A DNA stretch of 25,022 nt from IMG/VR virus record IMGVR_UViG_3300020034_000066, positions 1 to 25,022 of that record. One strand, 5' to 3'. Source of the DNA: a virus. A program made the translations under genes and the position numbers. This document shows, piece by piece, positions 5,628-12,811 of the stretch (its first letter is position 1; each line of letters opens with the position of its first letter). The notes under the pieces are model-generated. The model was not told the DNA's origin. It saw nothing but the letters and a program-made list of their open reading frames with translations, and made no database searches.

Positions 5628-6902
5628 CCTAAGTCGGAGTCCCTATTTCAGAAGATTAAGAACAAATTCAATAAAAAAACGTATCCGGGGTTCTCTCCTT
5701 ATATCCAATCGCAACTGTGGTGGCTGAACTCAGCTGTATATTCTCCCGCTCAGTATCGTACATTTGCTGCGGAAGGGTATATGACTAACCCAGTTGTGTA
5801 TAGATGTATCAATCTCATTGCTACAGCTATAGCGGGGATACCTTGGAAGCTCTATCGCCGTGTGGCCGACAATAAAGATATCCATATAGAAAACAGTCCC
5901 GTCTTAGATCTACTAAACCAACCGAATCCACGGATGGGACAGGCCGACTTTTTTACAGACCTTATTTCGTATCTCCAACTAAGTGGCAATACTTACGTCA
6001 GGCGCGTGGGACCCAGTAATGGCGCCCCCAAAGAGCTATACCTTCTGCGCCCTGATCGTATGACTATAAATGAAGCTGAGTTTAATGATCCTTGCTATGA
6101 TGATATCTATCCAGTATATATGTACGAGTGTAATAACCTTAAAGAGCGCATTGATCCTCGGTGGTTGTGGCATGGAAAGCTGTGGAATCCATTGTGTGAT
6201 TTCTATGGCATGTCTCCGCTACAGGCAGCCGGTAAATCTATAGATCAGTTAAACCTCTCGTTGGACTGGAATGTAGCTTTGCTTCAAAATAGTGCTAACC
6301 CAAGTGGAGTACTTACATCTGAAGGCAATCTTACCGATGAGCAGATATCTCGTCTGAAGGAACAATTGGCAGTCAAATACCAAAGCAGTATAAATGCAGG
6401 TAGGCCAATGTTACTCGAGGGCGGGTTAACCTGGGCCCAGATGTCACTTAATCCTAAAGATATGCAGTGGGATTTAGGGGTGAAGAACGCTACTAAGTTT
6501 ATATCTATGGCTCTCGGAGTTGATACATCTCTACTGGGAGATTCTAGTATATCAACTTATAGTAACTTCAAAGATGCTGAGAAGGCCTTCTATACTTCCA
6601 CAGTATTACCAAACATGGATAGGCTACGGGATGATTTCTTGAACGGATGGCTCCTTCCATTATTCCCTAATATGGAGGATTACTACTTTGAATACGACCG
6701 GGATGGCATTGAGGTATTGGGTGAAGATCGCACTATTGTGTGGGATCGTAGTATGGCTGGGTTTGAAGCTGGTCTTATATCTCTTAATGAAGCTCGGGAT
6801 GCGATAGGCTATACCGAAAAGGATGAAACTTCTGCACCTGATGATGTAGAAGTGGAACTTGATTTCGAACAAGATGAAGTAATTGACGAAAAAAAAAAGT
6901 AG
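5625..6902 (+). CDS. Portal protein (HK97-type)
   Basis: The portal forms the dodecameric ring at the capsid vertex through which DNA passes. The ~425-residue protein shows family signatures: MTNPVVYRCINLIATAIAGIPWKLYRR near the N-terminus, then NPRMGQADFFTDLISYLQLSGNTYV, the SPLQAAGKSIDQ region, and LGVDTSLLGDSSISTYSNFKDAEKAFY followed by LNGWLLPLF. The start is placed at ATT 5625 because of the ribosome-binding site; a TTG start at 5601 gives 433 residues. The C-terminus is acidic and ends in K-K-K on a ten-A run directly before UAG. A -1 slip there continues into the MuF frame. It follows the amidase by a short gap and leads the head genes. Confidence 0.95.
   Translation: MPKSESLFQKIKNKFNKKTYPGFSPYIQSQLWWLNSAVYSPAQYRTFAAEGYMTNPVVYRCINLIATAIAGIPWKLYRRVADNKDIHIENSPVLDLLNQPNPRMGQADFFTDLISYLQLSGNTYVRRVGPSNGAPKELYLLRPDRMTINEAEFNDPCYDDIYPVYMYECNNLKERIDPRWLWHGKLWNPLCDFYGMSPLQAAGKSIDQLNLSLDWNVALLQNSANPSGVLTSEGNLTDEQISRLKEQLAVKYQSSINAGRPMLLEGGLTWAQMSLNPKDMQWDLGVKNATKFISMALGVDTSLLGDSSISTYSNFKDAEKAFYTSTVLPNMDRLRDDFLNGWLLPLFPNMEDYYFEYDRDGIEVLGEDRTIVWDRSMAGFEAGLISLNEARDAIGYTEKDETSAPDDVEVELDFEQDEVIDEKKK
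6893..6899 (+). other. Putative -1 frameshift site A AAA AAG at end of portal gene
   Basis: In the portal frame the last codons are GAA AAA AAA AAG followed by TAG. Positions 6893-6899 form the heptamer A AAA AAG, the dnaX/IS-type slippery sequence, inside a run of ten As (6889-6898). A -1 slip puts the ribosome on GTA GCT AAT, the MuF frame, which is open from 6887 to 7657. No strong stimulatory hairpin is obvious; only a 4-bp ACTT/AAGT stem follows. Transcriptional slippage on A10 would give the same mixture. Confidence 0.6.
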
Positions 6903-7657
6903 CTAATGTATTCAACTTACGTAGCAAGTCAGCTAAAGCTAAGTATGTTGATGCTATAGAAGTTCGGCGTAAGAAATGGGATTATAAAGCCAGACGTCGA
7001 GCAGTGCAAGAGTTCAAGACAGAAGAGGCAGCAGTAATAAAAGCTGTAGGCGAAGCTACTCCTAAGACAGCCGAGAAGGCAGCCTTAGGAGCTATTAGCG
7101 CGACAGCATGGCACAAGTTCTATATGTGGCTCTATTCTGGAGTGATGAAAGAATTTGCACTGCAAACGTTTAAAAGCTACCGGGAGGTGAAAGCCAATGA
7201 CGAATTGGATGAAGAGTATCTTACAGAAGCTGAAGAATTTATGGAAGAAACTGTGTCCATGCGAGAAGGGGAAGTACTCCAAACCACCCGCGATCGTCTC
7301 CGGAGAGCCATCCTGGCCGTTTTGGCGTTGGGTGGAGGAAATGAAGAAATTCAAGCGGAAATAGCCAAACTCTATAAACATGATATTCCAATACGGTCCA
7401 GAGCAATAGCACAGACCGAAGTCATTACAGCTGGAAATGCCGGAACAAACTTTGCGGCCCTGACTGTGGGGGCTAATCGTAAAGAGTGGATTGCTGTGAT
7501 GGATAATCGCACTCGCGATAGTCATAGGGAAGTAGATGGGGAAATTAAAAAAATAGAAGAAAGATATTCTAATGGCTTACGTTTCCCAGGTGATCCGGAG
7601 GGTCCAGCAGCTGAAGTTATAAATTGTAGGTGTGTGGAAGCTTATTTATTAACTTAA
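6899..7657 (+). CDS. MuF/SPP1 gp7-like minor head protein, probably made by -1 frameshift from portal
   Basis: The C-terminal ~100 residues carry the Phage_Mu_F signature: AQTEVITAGNAG, W-I-A-V-M-D-N-R-T-R-DSH, DG, the LRFPGDPEGPAAEVINCRC ending. MuF proteins sit in the head near the portal and can be carried with the DNA. The frame has no ATG, GTG or TTG between 6887 and 7004. The GTG at 7004 lacks a ribosome-binding site, while the codons before it read as protein (VFNLRSKSAKAKYVDAIEVRRKKWDYKARRRA). I therefore extend it to the slippery site at the portal stop. The product would be a portal-MuF fusion of ~677 residues. Alternatives are initiation at GTG 7004 (217 residues), a non-canonical start, or a homopolymer sequencing error. 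A terminator follows the stop. Confidence 0.9.
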   Translation, partial: VANVFNLRSKSAKAKYVDAIEVRRKKWDYKARRRAVQEFKTEEAAVIKAVGEATPKTAEKAALGAISATAWHKFYMWLYSGVMKEFALQTFKSYREVKANDELDEEYLTEAEEFMEETVSMREGEVLQTTRDRLRRAILAVLALGGGNEEIQAEIAKLYKHDIPIRSRAIAQTEVITAGNAGTNFAALTVGANRKEWIAVMDNRTRDSHREVDGEIKKIEERYSNGLRFPGDPEGPAAEVINCRCVEAYLLT

Positions 7658-7670
7658 TTACCAAATATAA

Positions 7671-7693
7671 GGGGCCCCTAGGGCCCTATTTTT
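7671..7693 (+). terminator. Intrinsic terminator after MuF gene
   Basis: Two GGGCCC arms (7672-7677 and 7681-7686) form a 6-bp all-GC stem with a CTA loop and a flanking G-T wobble, followed by TATTTTTATTT. The next gene starts only 20 bases after the T-run, so downstream genes depend on read-through or on a promoter hidden here. Confidence 0.7.
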
Positions 7694-7712
7694 ATTTGAA
7701 GGAGGCGATCTA

Positions 7713-7919
7713 ATGTCTAACGTCCCTATTTGGATCAATCAAGGTGCAACTGGTATGTATATCGGAGACGGAGCTACTCTTCATATCTTATCAGGTGCTA
7801 CTATCTGGGCTGCTACAGGAGCCATAATGATAGGTTTTTCTCCAACCGGAGCCACAGGCGCTAGAGGTCATACTGGTCCAACAGGTCCTAGAGGTCACAC
7901 TGGCCCTACTGGTCCTTGA
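7713..7919 (+). CDS. Small collagen-like virion protein (68 residues)
   Basis: The ATG is preceded by AAGGAGG. The N-terminal ~43 residues (NVPIWINQGATGMYIGDGATLHILSGATIW) form a small domain shared with the next gene (NVKIFTNQGGTGMFIERQARLTLTGKTV). The C-terminus is pure Gly-X-Y: GATGARGHTGPTGPRGHTGPTGP, about seven triplets rich in Gly-Pro-Thr. The TGA stop overlaps the AGGAGG of the next gene. It lies among head genes, so it may be a short head fibre or decoration; this is inference from position. No family name can be assigned. The two genes are clearly paralogous at the N-terminus and likely co-translated. Confidence 0.75.
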   Translation: MSNVPIWINQGATGMYIGDGATLHILSGATIWAATGAIMIGFSPTGATGARGHTGPTGPRGHTGPTGP

Positions 7920-7931
7920 GGAGGTATTTAA

Positions 7932-8405
7932 ATGGCGAACGTCAAGATTTTTACCAATCAAGGGGGAACGGGCATGTTTATCGAGCGTCAAGCTCGATTG
8001 ACATTAACGGGTAAAACCGTAGACGGTGTTGGCGGCGTAATTGATGCAACCGACGGTACTATTTATGGACTCCCAGTCGGTCCTACTGGCCCTACAGGAG
8101 CAGCAGCAACGGGTCCGACTGGTCCCACCGGAGCCACGGGGCCTACAGCCGTAATTGCTCCAGGCTCTATTACACGAACTCAATTAGCTATGTTTACAGC
8201 TCAAGGTATCACTGGAACTGGTGCTCCTATAGCCACTCCTCATACTTTGGGTGTAGATCCTACTCCAGCTAATGTATTTTTTACCATTACTAAATACGAC
8301 GCATTTAGTAATCCTGAATTCGTAGGGCTGGCTACTGATGCTAGTGATATCACGGTTCAGGTAGAAGCGGGCATTGTGTATTCAATTATCGCATTTGCTC
8401 CTTAG
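7932..8405 (+). CDS. Collagen-like virion protein with C-terminal beta domain
   Basis: A 157-residue protein with an AGGAGG site eight bases upstream. The N-terminal domain (~1-48) is homologous to the preceding 68-residue protein. A collagen-like segment follows at ~50-74 ([24 protein letters not shown], with an A-A interruption). The C-terminal ~80 residues are rich in beta-strand-forming residues (FFTITKYDAFSNPEFVGLATDASDITVQVEAGIVYSIIAFAP). The layout anchor-collagen-globule suggests a trimeric fibre. Its place between MuF and the prohead protease suggests capsid attachment, which I infer and cannot show. Gly-X-Thr triplets are potential O-glycosylation sites, as known for BclA-type spore proteins. 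Confidence 0.8.
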   Translation: MANVKIFTNQGGTGMFIERQARLTLTGKTVDGVGGVIDATDGTIYGLPVGPTGPTGAAATGPTGPTGATGPTAVIAPGSITRTQLAMFTAQGITGTGAPIATPHTLGVDPTPANVFFTITKYDAFSNPEFVGLATDASDITVQVEAGIVYSIIAFAP

Positions 8406-8416
8406 GAGGTGAATTT

Positions 8417-9667
8417 GTGGAGTATAAAAATCTCAAGTTTCAGGTGAAGAAACTGAGTGATGAAGGTGTATTTGAAGGTTATGCGGCTGTTAAGAACAAT
8501 GTAGACTCTTACGGTGACATAATCGAAAACGGAGCCTTCAAACGAACGATAACTAATCAGAAGAAATTCCCTATATTGTTTATGCACAATCCCAGCCAAC
8601 CGGTTGGGATTTCTCTTTCTATGAAAGAAGATCCTCATGGACTATATACCTGTGGAAAGTTAGATCTTTCTACTGAGCTCGGTCGGACGGTGCATTCGGG
8701 ACTCAAGATGGGCTATATAGATTCAATGAGTATTGGTTACAAAGTCGTTAAAGACTCAATGAATAAAAAGGGCAACCGCTTGCTTAAAGAGATAAAGCTA
8801 ATGGAATACTCGATGATAACCAAAGGCTTTGCAGCCAATGAGTTAGCTTTAGTATCCAATTTCAAATCTAGCGCGGATTTGGAGTTGCTCCTGAAGCGCA
8901 TTGATGATTTTGAAAAGACACTCCAGGAAAGGGATGAAAATCTATTGGCTAAACAAGATTACATGGACGATGACATGATGGATGAAGACTACATCGTGGA
9001 TGAGGACATGGACGATGATGGCGACATCGATGATGACGATCAAAGACTATTTGAAGAAATGATAGAACATGTTGCTAGCTTGCATGACAAACTCATGATT
9101 CTGAAAGAGCGCGTCGAGAACAAAGGTTCCAAGCCTAAAACTTGTAATTGTGATGATGAAGACATGGGCGACTCGCCGAAGATGGCACTCGCCCACATGA
9201 CAGACTCGTTGGAAGACACTCTGTCATTTGAATCAAAAGCAGTAATTGGAGACATGAGCTTACCACTAGCTCCTAAAAGTAAGCCTTGGAATGGGCCAGC
9301 AGCAGAAAAAAGAATATTTAAGTGGGCTGGTGGTACGAGTTTTGATCCAGCTAAGGCCAAGAAGGCCTTTTTTTATGTGGATTCAGCTCAGGCTACCAAT
9401 AGAAATTCATATAAATTACCTTTCGCAGACGTTGTAGGAGGCAAATTAGTAGCTATCCCTCGTGCTATATCTGCTGTTAAAGGCGCGCTTGATGGTGCTA
9501 GAGGCGGAGTGGACATTCCTTCTGCTGATAAAGCCAAGATTATGAAGCGCGTTGAAGCTTATGAAAAACGTATGGGCAAAGATGCTGTACCAAAAGAAGA
9601 GGTGCCAAAGGCTGACTTGTCGGCTTTATTAAGAGATATGAAAAATTTCGCAAGGAGCGTGAAGTAA
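8417..9667 (+). CDS. HK97-family prohead protease with long acidic C-terminal extension
   Basis: A GTG start five bases after AGGAGGTG. Residues 1-150 are the S78-type serine protease that cleaves the capsid scaffold: FEGYAAVKNNVDSYGDIIENGAF, H57 in ILFMHNPSQPVG, and S105 in DSMSIGY. Residues ~155-240 contain a coiled coil and a strikingly acidic stretch (DDDMMDEDYIVDEDMDDDGD), then CNCDDEDMGD. The C-terminal ~120 residues (KRIFKWAGG...KKAFFYVDS...SYKLPFADVVGGKLVAIPRAI...GARGGVDIP) match a domain I know as recurring at the end of phage prohead and capsid-processing proteins. At 416 residues it is about twice a minimal protease, so the extension may act as scaffold. The capsid gene starts one base after its stop. 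Confidence 0.9.
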   Translation: MEYKNLKFQVKKLSDEGVFEGYAAVKNNVDSYGDIIENGAFKRTITNQKKFPILFMHNPSQPVGISLSMKEDPHGLYTCGKLDLSTELGRTVHSGLKMGYIDSMSIGYKVVKDSMNKKGNRLLKEIKLMEYSMITKGFAANELALVSNFKSSADLELLLKRIDDFEKTLQERDENLLAKQDYMDDDMMDEDYIVDEDMDDDGDIDDDDQRLFEEMIEHVASLHDKLMILKERVENKGSKPKTCNCDDEDMGDSPKMALAHMTDSLEDTLSFESKAVIGDMSLPLAPKSKPWNGPAAEKRIFKWAGGTSFDPAKAKKAFFYVDSAQATNRNSYKLPFADVVGGKLVAIPRAISAVKGALDGARGGVDIPSADKAKIMKRVEAYEKRMGKDAVPKEEVPKADLSALLRDMKNFARSVK

Positions 9668-9668
9668 A

Positions 9669-10913
9669 ATGTCATATAGCGACAGAAGAAATTTCGCAGA
9701 TGATTTGAAATCTACTTTTGAAGACTTTAAAGAGGTACATGCTGAGCTCAAAGATGAGATCAAGCGTGTAGGTTCTGAGTCTCGTGAAACCAGAACTAAA
9801 TTAGATCGTATTAACGACCAACTCGATGATGTAGAAACAAAACTTGGACGCCCAAGATTATCTAGTGCTGATGCTAATAAAATTGACAAGTATCAAGAAG
9901 CCTTCAAAAAATGGCATTGCAATGGCGATGACACAGAAATTAAAGTCATCAGCATGAATGAAACTGTGGATCCTCAAGGCGGTTACTTGGTTCCTCCAGA
10001 GTATTCAAAAATTATAATTGAATCCTTAGTTCAATGGTCACCAATAAGACGCTATGCTACGGTCATGAAAGTTAATGGAAAAGAATTTAGAATCCCGGTT
10101 CAAAAACAAGCACAGAATCTACAGACCGGTGAGCCTTTACCAAACGGCGGCATGTTTGAAACTGGTTGGACAGCTGATCAAGGTCCTGTAGTTGAGACTG
10201 ATTCCGGACAATTGAGCATGAAGATTATCCCAACTTGCGATTTGTATGCTCTACCGATCGTAACTCAAGATCTACTCGACGATGCTATGACAAATATGGA
10301 TCAATATCTACGCAGAAATTTAGCCAAATCTTTTGCATACGCTGAAGGAAATGCATTCGTAATTGGAGACGGTGTGGGTAAACCTACTGGATTAGTTACC
10401 ACAGCTAAGGATATTGTTAATGGCGGAATGTCTCACGTGTATGCTACAACAGGTGTAGCAAATTCAATTGGTACTTCACCAAATCTACTAATCGACGCTT
10501 ACTACACATTGCCAGATTTCTACGCACGTCAAGGAACATGGATAATGAATCGCCAAACAATCCGCATCGTGCGTGAGTGGGTTGACGGTAATGGTCAATA
10601 TCTATGGACACCTACTTTCGGCACTGCAGTTGCCTATGAAGCGCCAGCAACAATTCTTGATCGCCCTTATGCTGAGGCTATCGATATGGAAGCTCCAACT
10701 AACTTAGTTACAGGAGCTTACGCAACTGGTGCAGTACCAATCTTGTTTGGCGATGTGGAAGCGGCTTATATGATTACTGATCGTCATGGTATGACTATGC
10801 TTCGCGACCCATACTCAAACAAGCCATTTATTCAGTTCTACACAACTTTCCGTGTGGGTGGATTAACAATATTACCTGAAGCAATGGTAGCAGTCCACGT
10901 AAAAACACCTTAG
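9669..10913 (+). CDS. Major capsid protein (HK97 fold)
   Basis: A 414-residue protein beginning with a charged coiled-coil delta domain (~1-65, FADDLKSTFEDFKEVHAEL... RTKLDRINDQLDDVETKL) that would act as internal scaffold and be removed by the protease. The mature part probably begins around residues 85-100, before NETVDPQGGYLVPPEYSKIII, a typical HK97-family N-arm/E-loop region. Later signatures are LPIVTQDLLDDAMTNMDQYLRRNLAKSFAYAEGNAFVIGDGVGKPTGL and the terminal VGGLTILPEAMVAVHVK. It has an AAGGAG site and sits directly after the protease, as is standard. Whether the mature capsid cross-links cannot be judged. Confidence 0.95.
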   Translation: MSYSDRRNFADDLKSTFEDFKEVHAELKDEIKRVGSESRETRTKLDRINDQLDDVETKLGRPRLSSADANKIDKYQEAFKKWHCNGDDTEIKVISMNETVDPQGGYLVPPEYSKIIIESLVQWSPIRRYATVMKVNGKEFRIPVQKQAQNLQTGEPLPNGGMFETGWTADQGPVVETDSGQLSMKIIPTCDLYALPIVTQDLLDDAMTNMDQYLRRNLAKSFAYAEGNAFVIGDGVGKPTGLVTTAKDIVNGGMSHVYATTGVANSIGTSPNLLIDAYYTLPDFYARQGTWIMNRQTIRIVREWVDGNGQYLWTPTFGTAVAYEAPATILDRPYAEAIDMEAPTNLVTGAYATGAVPILFGDVEAAYMITDRHGMTMLRDPYSNKPFIQFYTTFRVGGLTILPEAMVAVHVKTP

Positions 10914-10936
10914 TTTAAATATTAGGAGGAATTAAA

Positions 10937-11362
10937 ATGGCAACTGTTGATGAGTATAATAATGTGTTTGAGCATGTTCAATTTCACCCAAAGTCTTACA
11001 CTGGTACTGCTACTGGGGCTACTGGTGTAGACACTGCAGGATTTGAAAGCGTAACCTTCATTATGACTACTGGAGTTGTTGGTGCTACTGGAAGTCGTAG
11101 ATTAGCACTCAGAGATTCAGATGATGATGTTACCTATGCTCCTGTAGTTAATACTGAATACATTGTAAATATTCTAGGAAGCACTTATGCCAGTGGCGTA
11201 ACAGGTGCTGATGATAACAAAGTTTACAGAGTAGGTTATGTAGGGCCGAAACGTTATGTAAAAGCTGCTGTAGTAGCTAGTGCAGCTAGTAATGTTGCGT
11301 TCTTATCTGTGATATGCCAGCTTGGCAGACCACACGTTGCGCCTACTCCGCCTAACGAATAG
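10937..11362 (+). CDS. Putative capsid decoration or small head protein
   Basis: A 141-residue protein with AGGAGG upstream, directly after the capsid gene. It reads as a compact beta protein: GFESVTFIMTTG, LALRDSDDDVTYAPV, then KVYRVGYVGPKRYVKAAVVASAASNVAFLSVICQLGRPHVAPTPP. This pattern (a GFESVTF strand, a DSDD loop, YRVGY-GPKRYVK) is common in small proteins encoded after capsid genes of Gram-positive phages, probably decoration or stabilising proteins. A short TGTATGATG segment near the start resembles the collagen-like triplets. The function is inferred from position and fold impression; no named family is claimed. Confidence 0.6.
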   Translation: MATVDEYNNVFEHVQFHPKSYTGTATGATGVDTAGFESVTFIMTTGVVGATGSRRLALRDSDDDVTYAPVVNTEYIVNILGSTYASGVTGADDNKVYRVGYVGPKRYVKAAVVASAASNVAFLSVICQLGRPHVAPTPPNE

Positions 11363-11373
11363 GAGTCTTTAAT

Positions 11374-11592
11374 ATGAAGGTTAAAATGCTAGAGACCAGA
11401 AGCGGTAGACATGACCGCTTTCGGTTTTTTAAATTTTTGGAAGGTGAAGTTTATAATTTGCCTGAAACTTTAGCAACTCAACTTGTCCGTAAAGGCATAG
11501 CGGAGGCTACTGAAGAGGAAGTTATTAAACCTACGCCAATGAGTAATGGTATTATTCGAAGCAAAAAGAAGAAAAAAGTGGACTCTTTATGA
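11374..11592 (+). CDS. Small phage protein, GEVYNL type, copy 1
   Basis: A 72-residue protein: MKVKMLETRSGRHDRFRFFKFLEGEVYNLPETLATQLVRKGIAEATEEE followed by a lysine-rich tail (RSKKKKKVD). The pattern 'basic strand, GEVY-L-E-A-L--KG-A' is widespread in small proteins between capsid and connector genes. Their role is not firmly known to me. The stop overlaps the next gene's ATG (ATGA), and the two are paralogous through GEVYNL and KG.A, suggesting tandem duplication. Translational coupling is likely. Confidence 0.7.
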   Translation: MKVKMLETRSGRHDRFRFFKFLEGEVYNLPETLATQLVRKGIAEATEEEVIKPTPMSNGIIRSKKKKKVDSL

Positions 11593-11771
11593 AGCGAATA
11601 CGTATGACTGATACGTGTTTTAATTTTGGAGAAAGTAACATCAAATTTACTGAAACACCCAGATTTTATGCGGGTGAAGTATACAATCTAGACGATGAAA
11701 CCGCACTTTTCTATCTGGAAAAAGGATGGGCGATAGAAGATAAATCGCTGGACATACCGGAGGTGAAATAA
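11589..11771 (+). CDS. Small phage protein, GEVYNL type, copy 2
   Basis: A 60-residue protein whose ATG overlaps the upstream TGA. FYAGEVYNLDDETALFYLEKGWAIED aligns with FLEGEVYNLPETLATQLVRKGIAEAT of the preceding gene. The basic tail of copy 1 is absent. It overlaps no further gene: the connector gene starts right after its TAA, with GGAGGTG inside its 3' end serving as ribosome-binding site. The function is unknown. Confidence 0.7.
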   Translation: MKRIRMTDTCFNFGESNIKFTETPRFYAGEVYNLDDETALFYLEKGWAIEDKSLDIPEVK

Positions 11772-12401
11772 ATGGCGAAGAAGCTTATTACTCCGGCAGC
11801 TATTCTGCCTGTGACATTGTCTGAGGCCCTGATCCATGAACGGATATCGGTATCGGATGCTCCAAACAATGCATCTATATTAGGAATGTTAGCAGCAGCT
11901 ACAAGCCTGGCGGAGGAATATACTCGCCGTGCTTTCATCACTCAGGTGTGGGAATTAGAAACTACCCAATTATGGCCCTATATTGAGATTCCGCGGCCAA
12001 GACTTATCTCGGTAGATGCCGCTACAGTAATGTTTTTTAACTGGAATAACATATCTACTCTTATTCCAGCACTAAATTACTATGTAGATACGGTTTATGA
12101 ACCTGGACGATTAGTTTTCAAAGCTGGTTATTTCCCATTTCCCCTGGGCGTGGGGTTCCCTACAGGTTATGGCTGGGGTTATGGATCAGGTATAAACGGG
12201 GTAGATTACGGCCCGGGACCTGGTGGTTACTTAAAATTCAGATTCACTGCTGGATACGGGCCACTTGCTTCAGATGTCCCATGGGCTATTAAGGAAGCCA
12301 TACTTCAGATCTTTGGGTCGCTCTATCAAAACCGCGAGTCGCAAGGGATCGACTGCGGAGCTAAGCAATTACTTGATGCTTATAAGGTAGAGTATCTCTG
12401 A
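11772..12401 (+). CDS. Head-tail connector (HK97 gp6 / SPP1 gp15-like)
   Basis: A 209-residue protein. The N-terminal helices (TLSEALIHERISVSDAPNNASILGMLAAATSLAEEYTRRAFITQVWELE) and the C-terminal helix (VPWAIKEAILQIFGSLYQNRESQG) are typical of the adaptor ring that docks under the portal. Between them lies a long Gly/Tyr/Pro-rich insertion (~118-155, FPFPLGVGFPTGYGWGYGSGINGVDYGPGPGG), which is longer than I expect for the family. The ribosome-binding site GGAGGTG lies in the end of the upstream gene. Its TGA overlaps the ATG of the next gene, so the connector set is coupled. Confidence 0.85.
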   Translation: MAKKLITPAAILPVTLSEALIHERISVSDAPNNASILGMLAAATSLAEEYTRRAFITQVWELETTQLWPYIEIPRPRLISVDAATVMFFNWNNISTLIPALNYYVDTVYEPGRLVFKAGYFPFPLGVGFPTGYGWGYGSGINGVDYGPGPGGYLKFRFTAGYGPLASDVPWAIKEAILQIFGSLYQNRESQGIDCGAKQLLDAYKVEYL

Positions 12402-12811
12402 TGTGGAATTGTCATGGTGGTTGGTTCAAATGCGGAGCTGGTAAGAAAAATAATACTATCCCAATTATTGATCCTGGCCAGTTCCGTAATCTAGTAACTA
12501 TCCAAACTCCTATGATCACCATTCCTGATGGTGGTGGCGGGGGTATTTATGGATGGTCAGAGGTTATCAAAGTATGGGCATTCATAAAAACCTATGATGC
12601 TGGAACCAGGGGTAATAGAACCCAGTTTGAAGAGGCTCAAATGCGAGAACGCAGGGCCTGGCTAATAACTATTCGTTATCCAGCTGTACATTTAACAACG
12701 GCAATGCGTCTACTCTTTGACACTCACATATTAGAGATAGACTCAATTGTGAATGTTAATGAAATTAACTGGGAAACCCAACTCTATTGTACTGAGGATG
12801 GTGATTTCTAA
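12401..12811 (+). CDS. Head closure / head-tail joining protein
   Basis: A 136-residue protein of the Phage_H_T_join / SPP1 gp16 type. The hallmark is D-P-G-Q-F-RNLVTIQTP near residue 25, then GWSEVIKVWAFIKT, EEAQMRERRAWLITIRY and the closing MRLLFDTHILEIDSIVNVNEINWETQLYCTE. It seals the connector after packaging and offers the tail-binding face. An N-terminal Cys/Trp/Gly segment (WNCHGGWFKCGAGKK) with two Cys, spaced eight apart, precedes the conserved part and is unusual. Start and stop overlap both neighbours by one base. Confidence 0.85.
   Translation: MWNCHGGWFKCGAGKKNNTIPIIDPGQFRNLVTIQTPMITIPDGGGGGIYGWSEVIKVWAFIKTYDAGTRGNRTQFEEAQMRERRAWLITIRYPAVHLTTAMRLLFDTHILEIDSIVNVNEINWETQLYCTEDGDF

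Noticed and set aside
7085-7525. 146-codon minus-strand frame opposite the MuF gene
   Set aside because: Shadow of a conserved MuF coding region; no ribosome-binding site and protein-like signal is all on the + strand.
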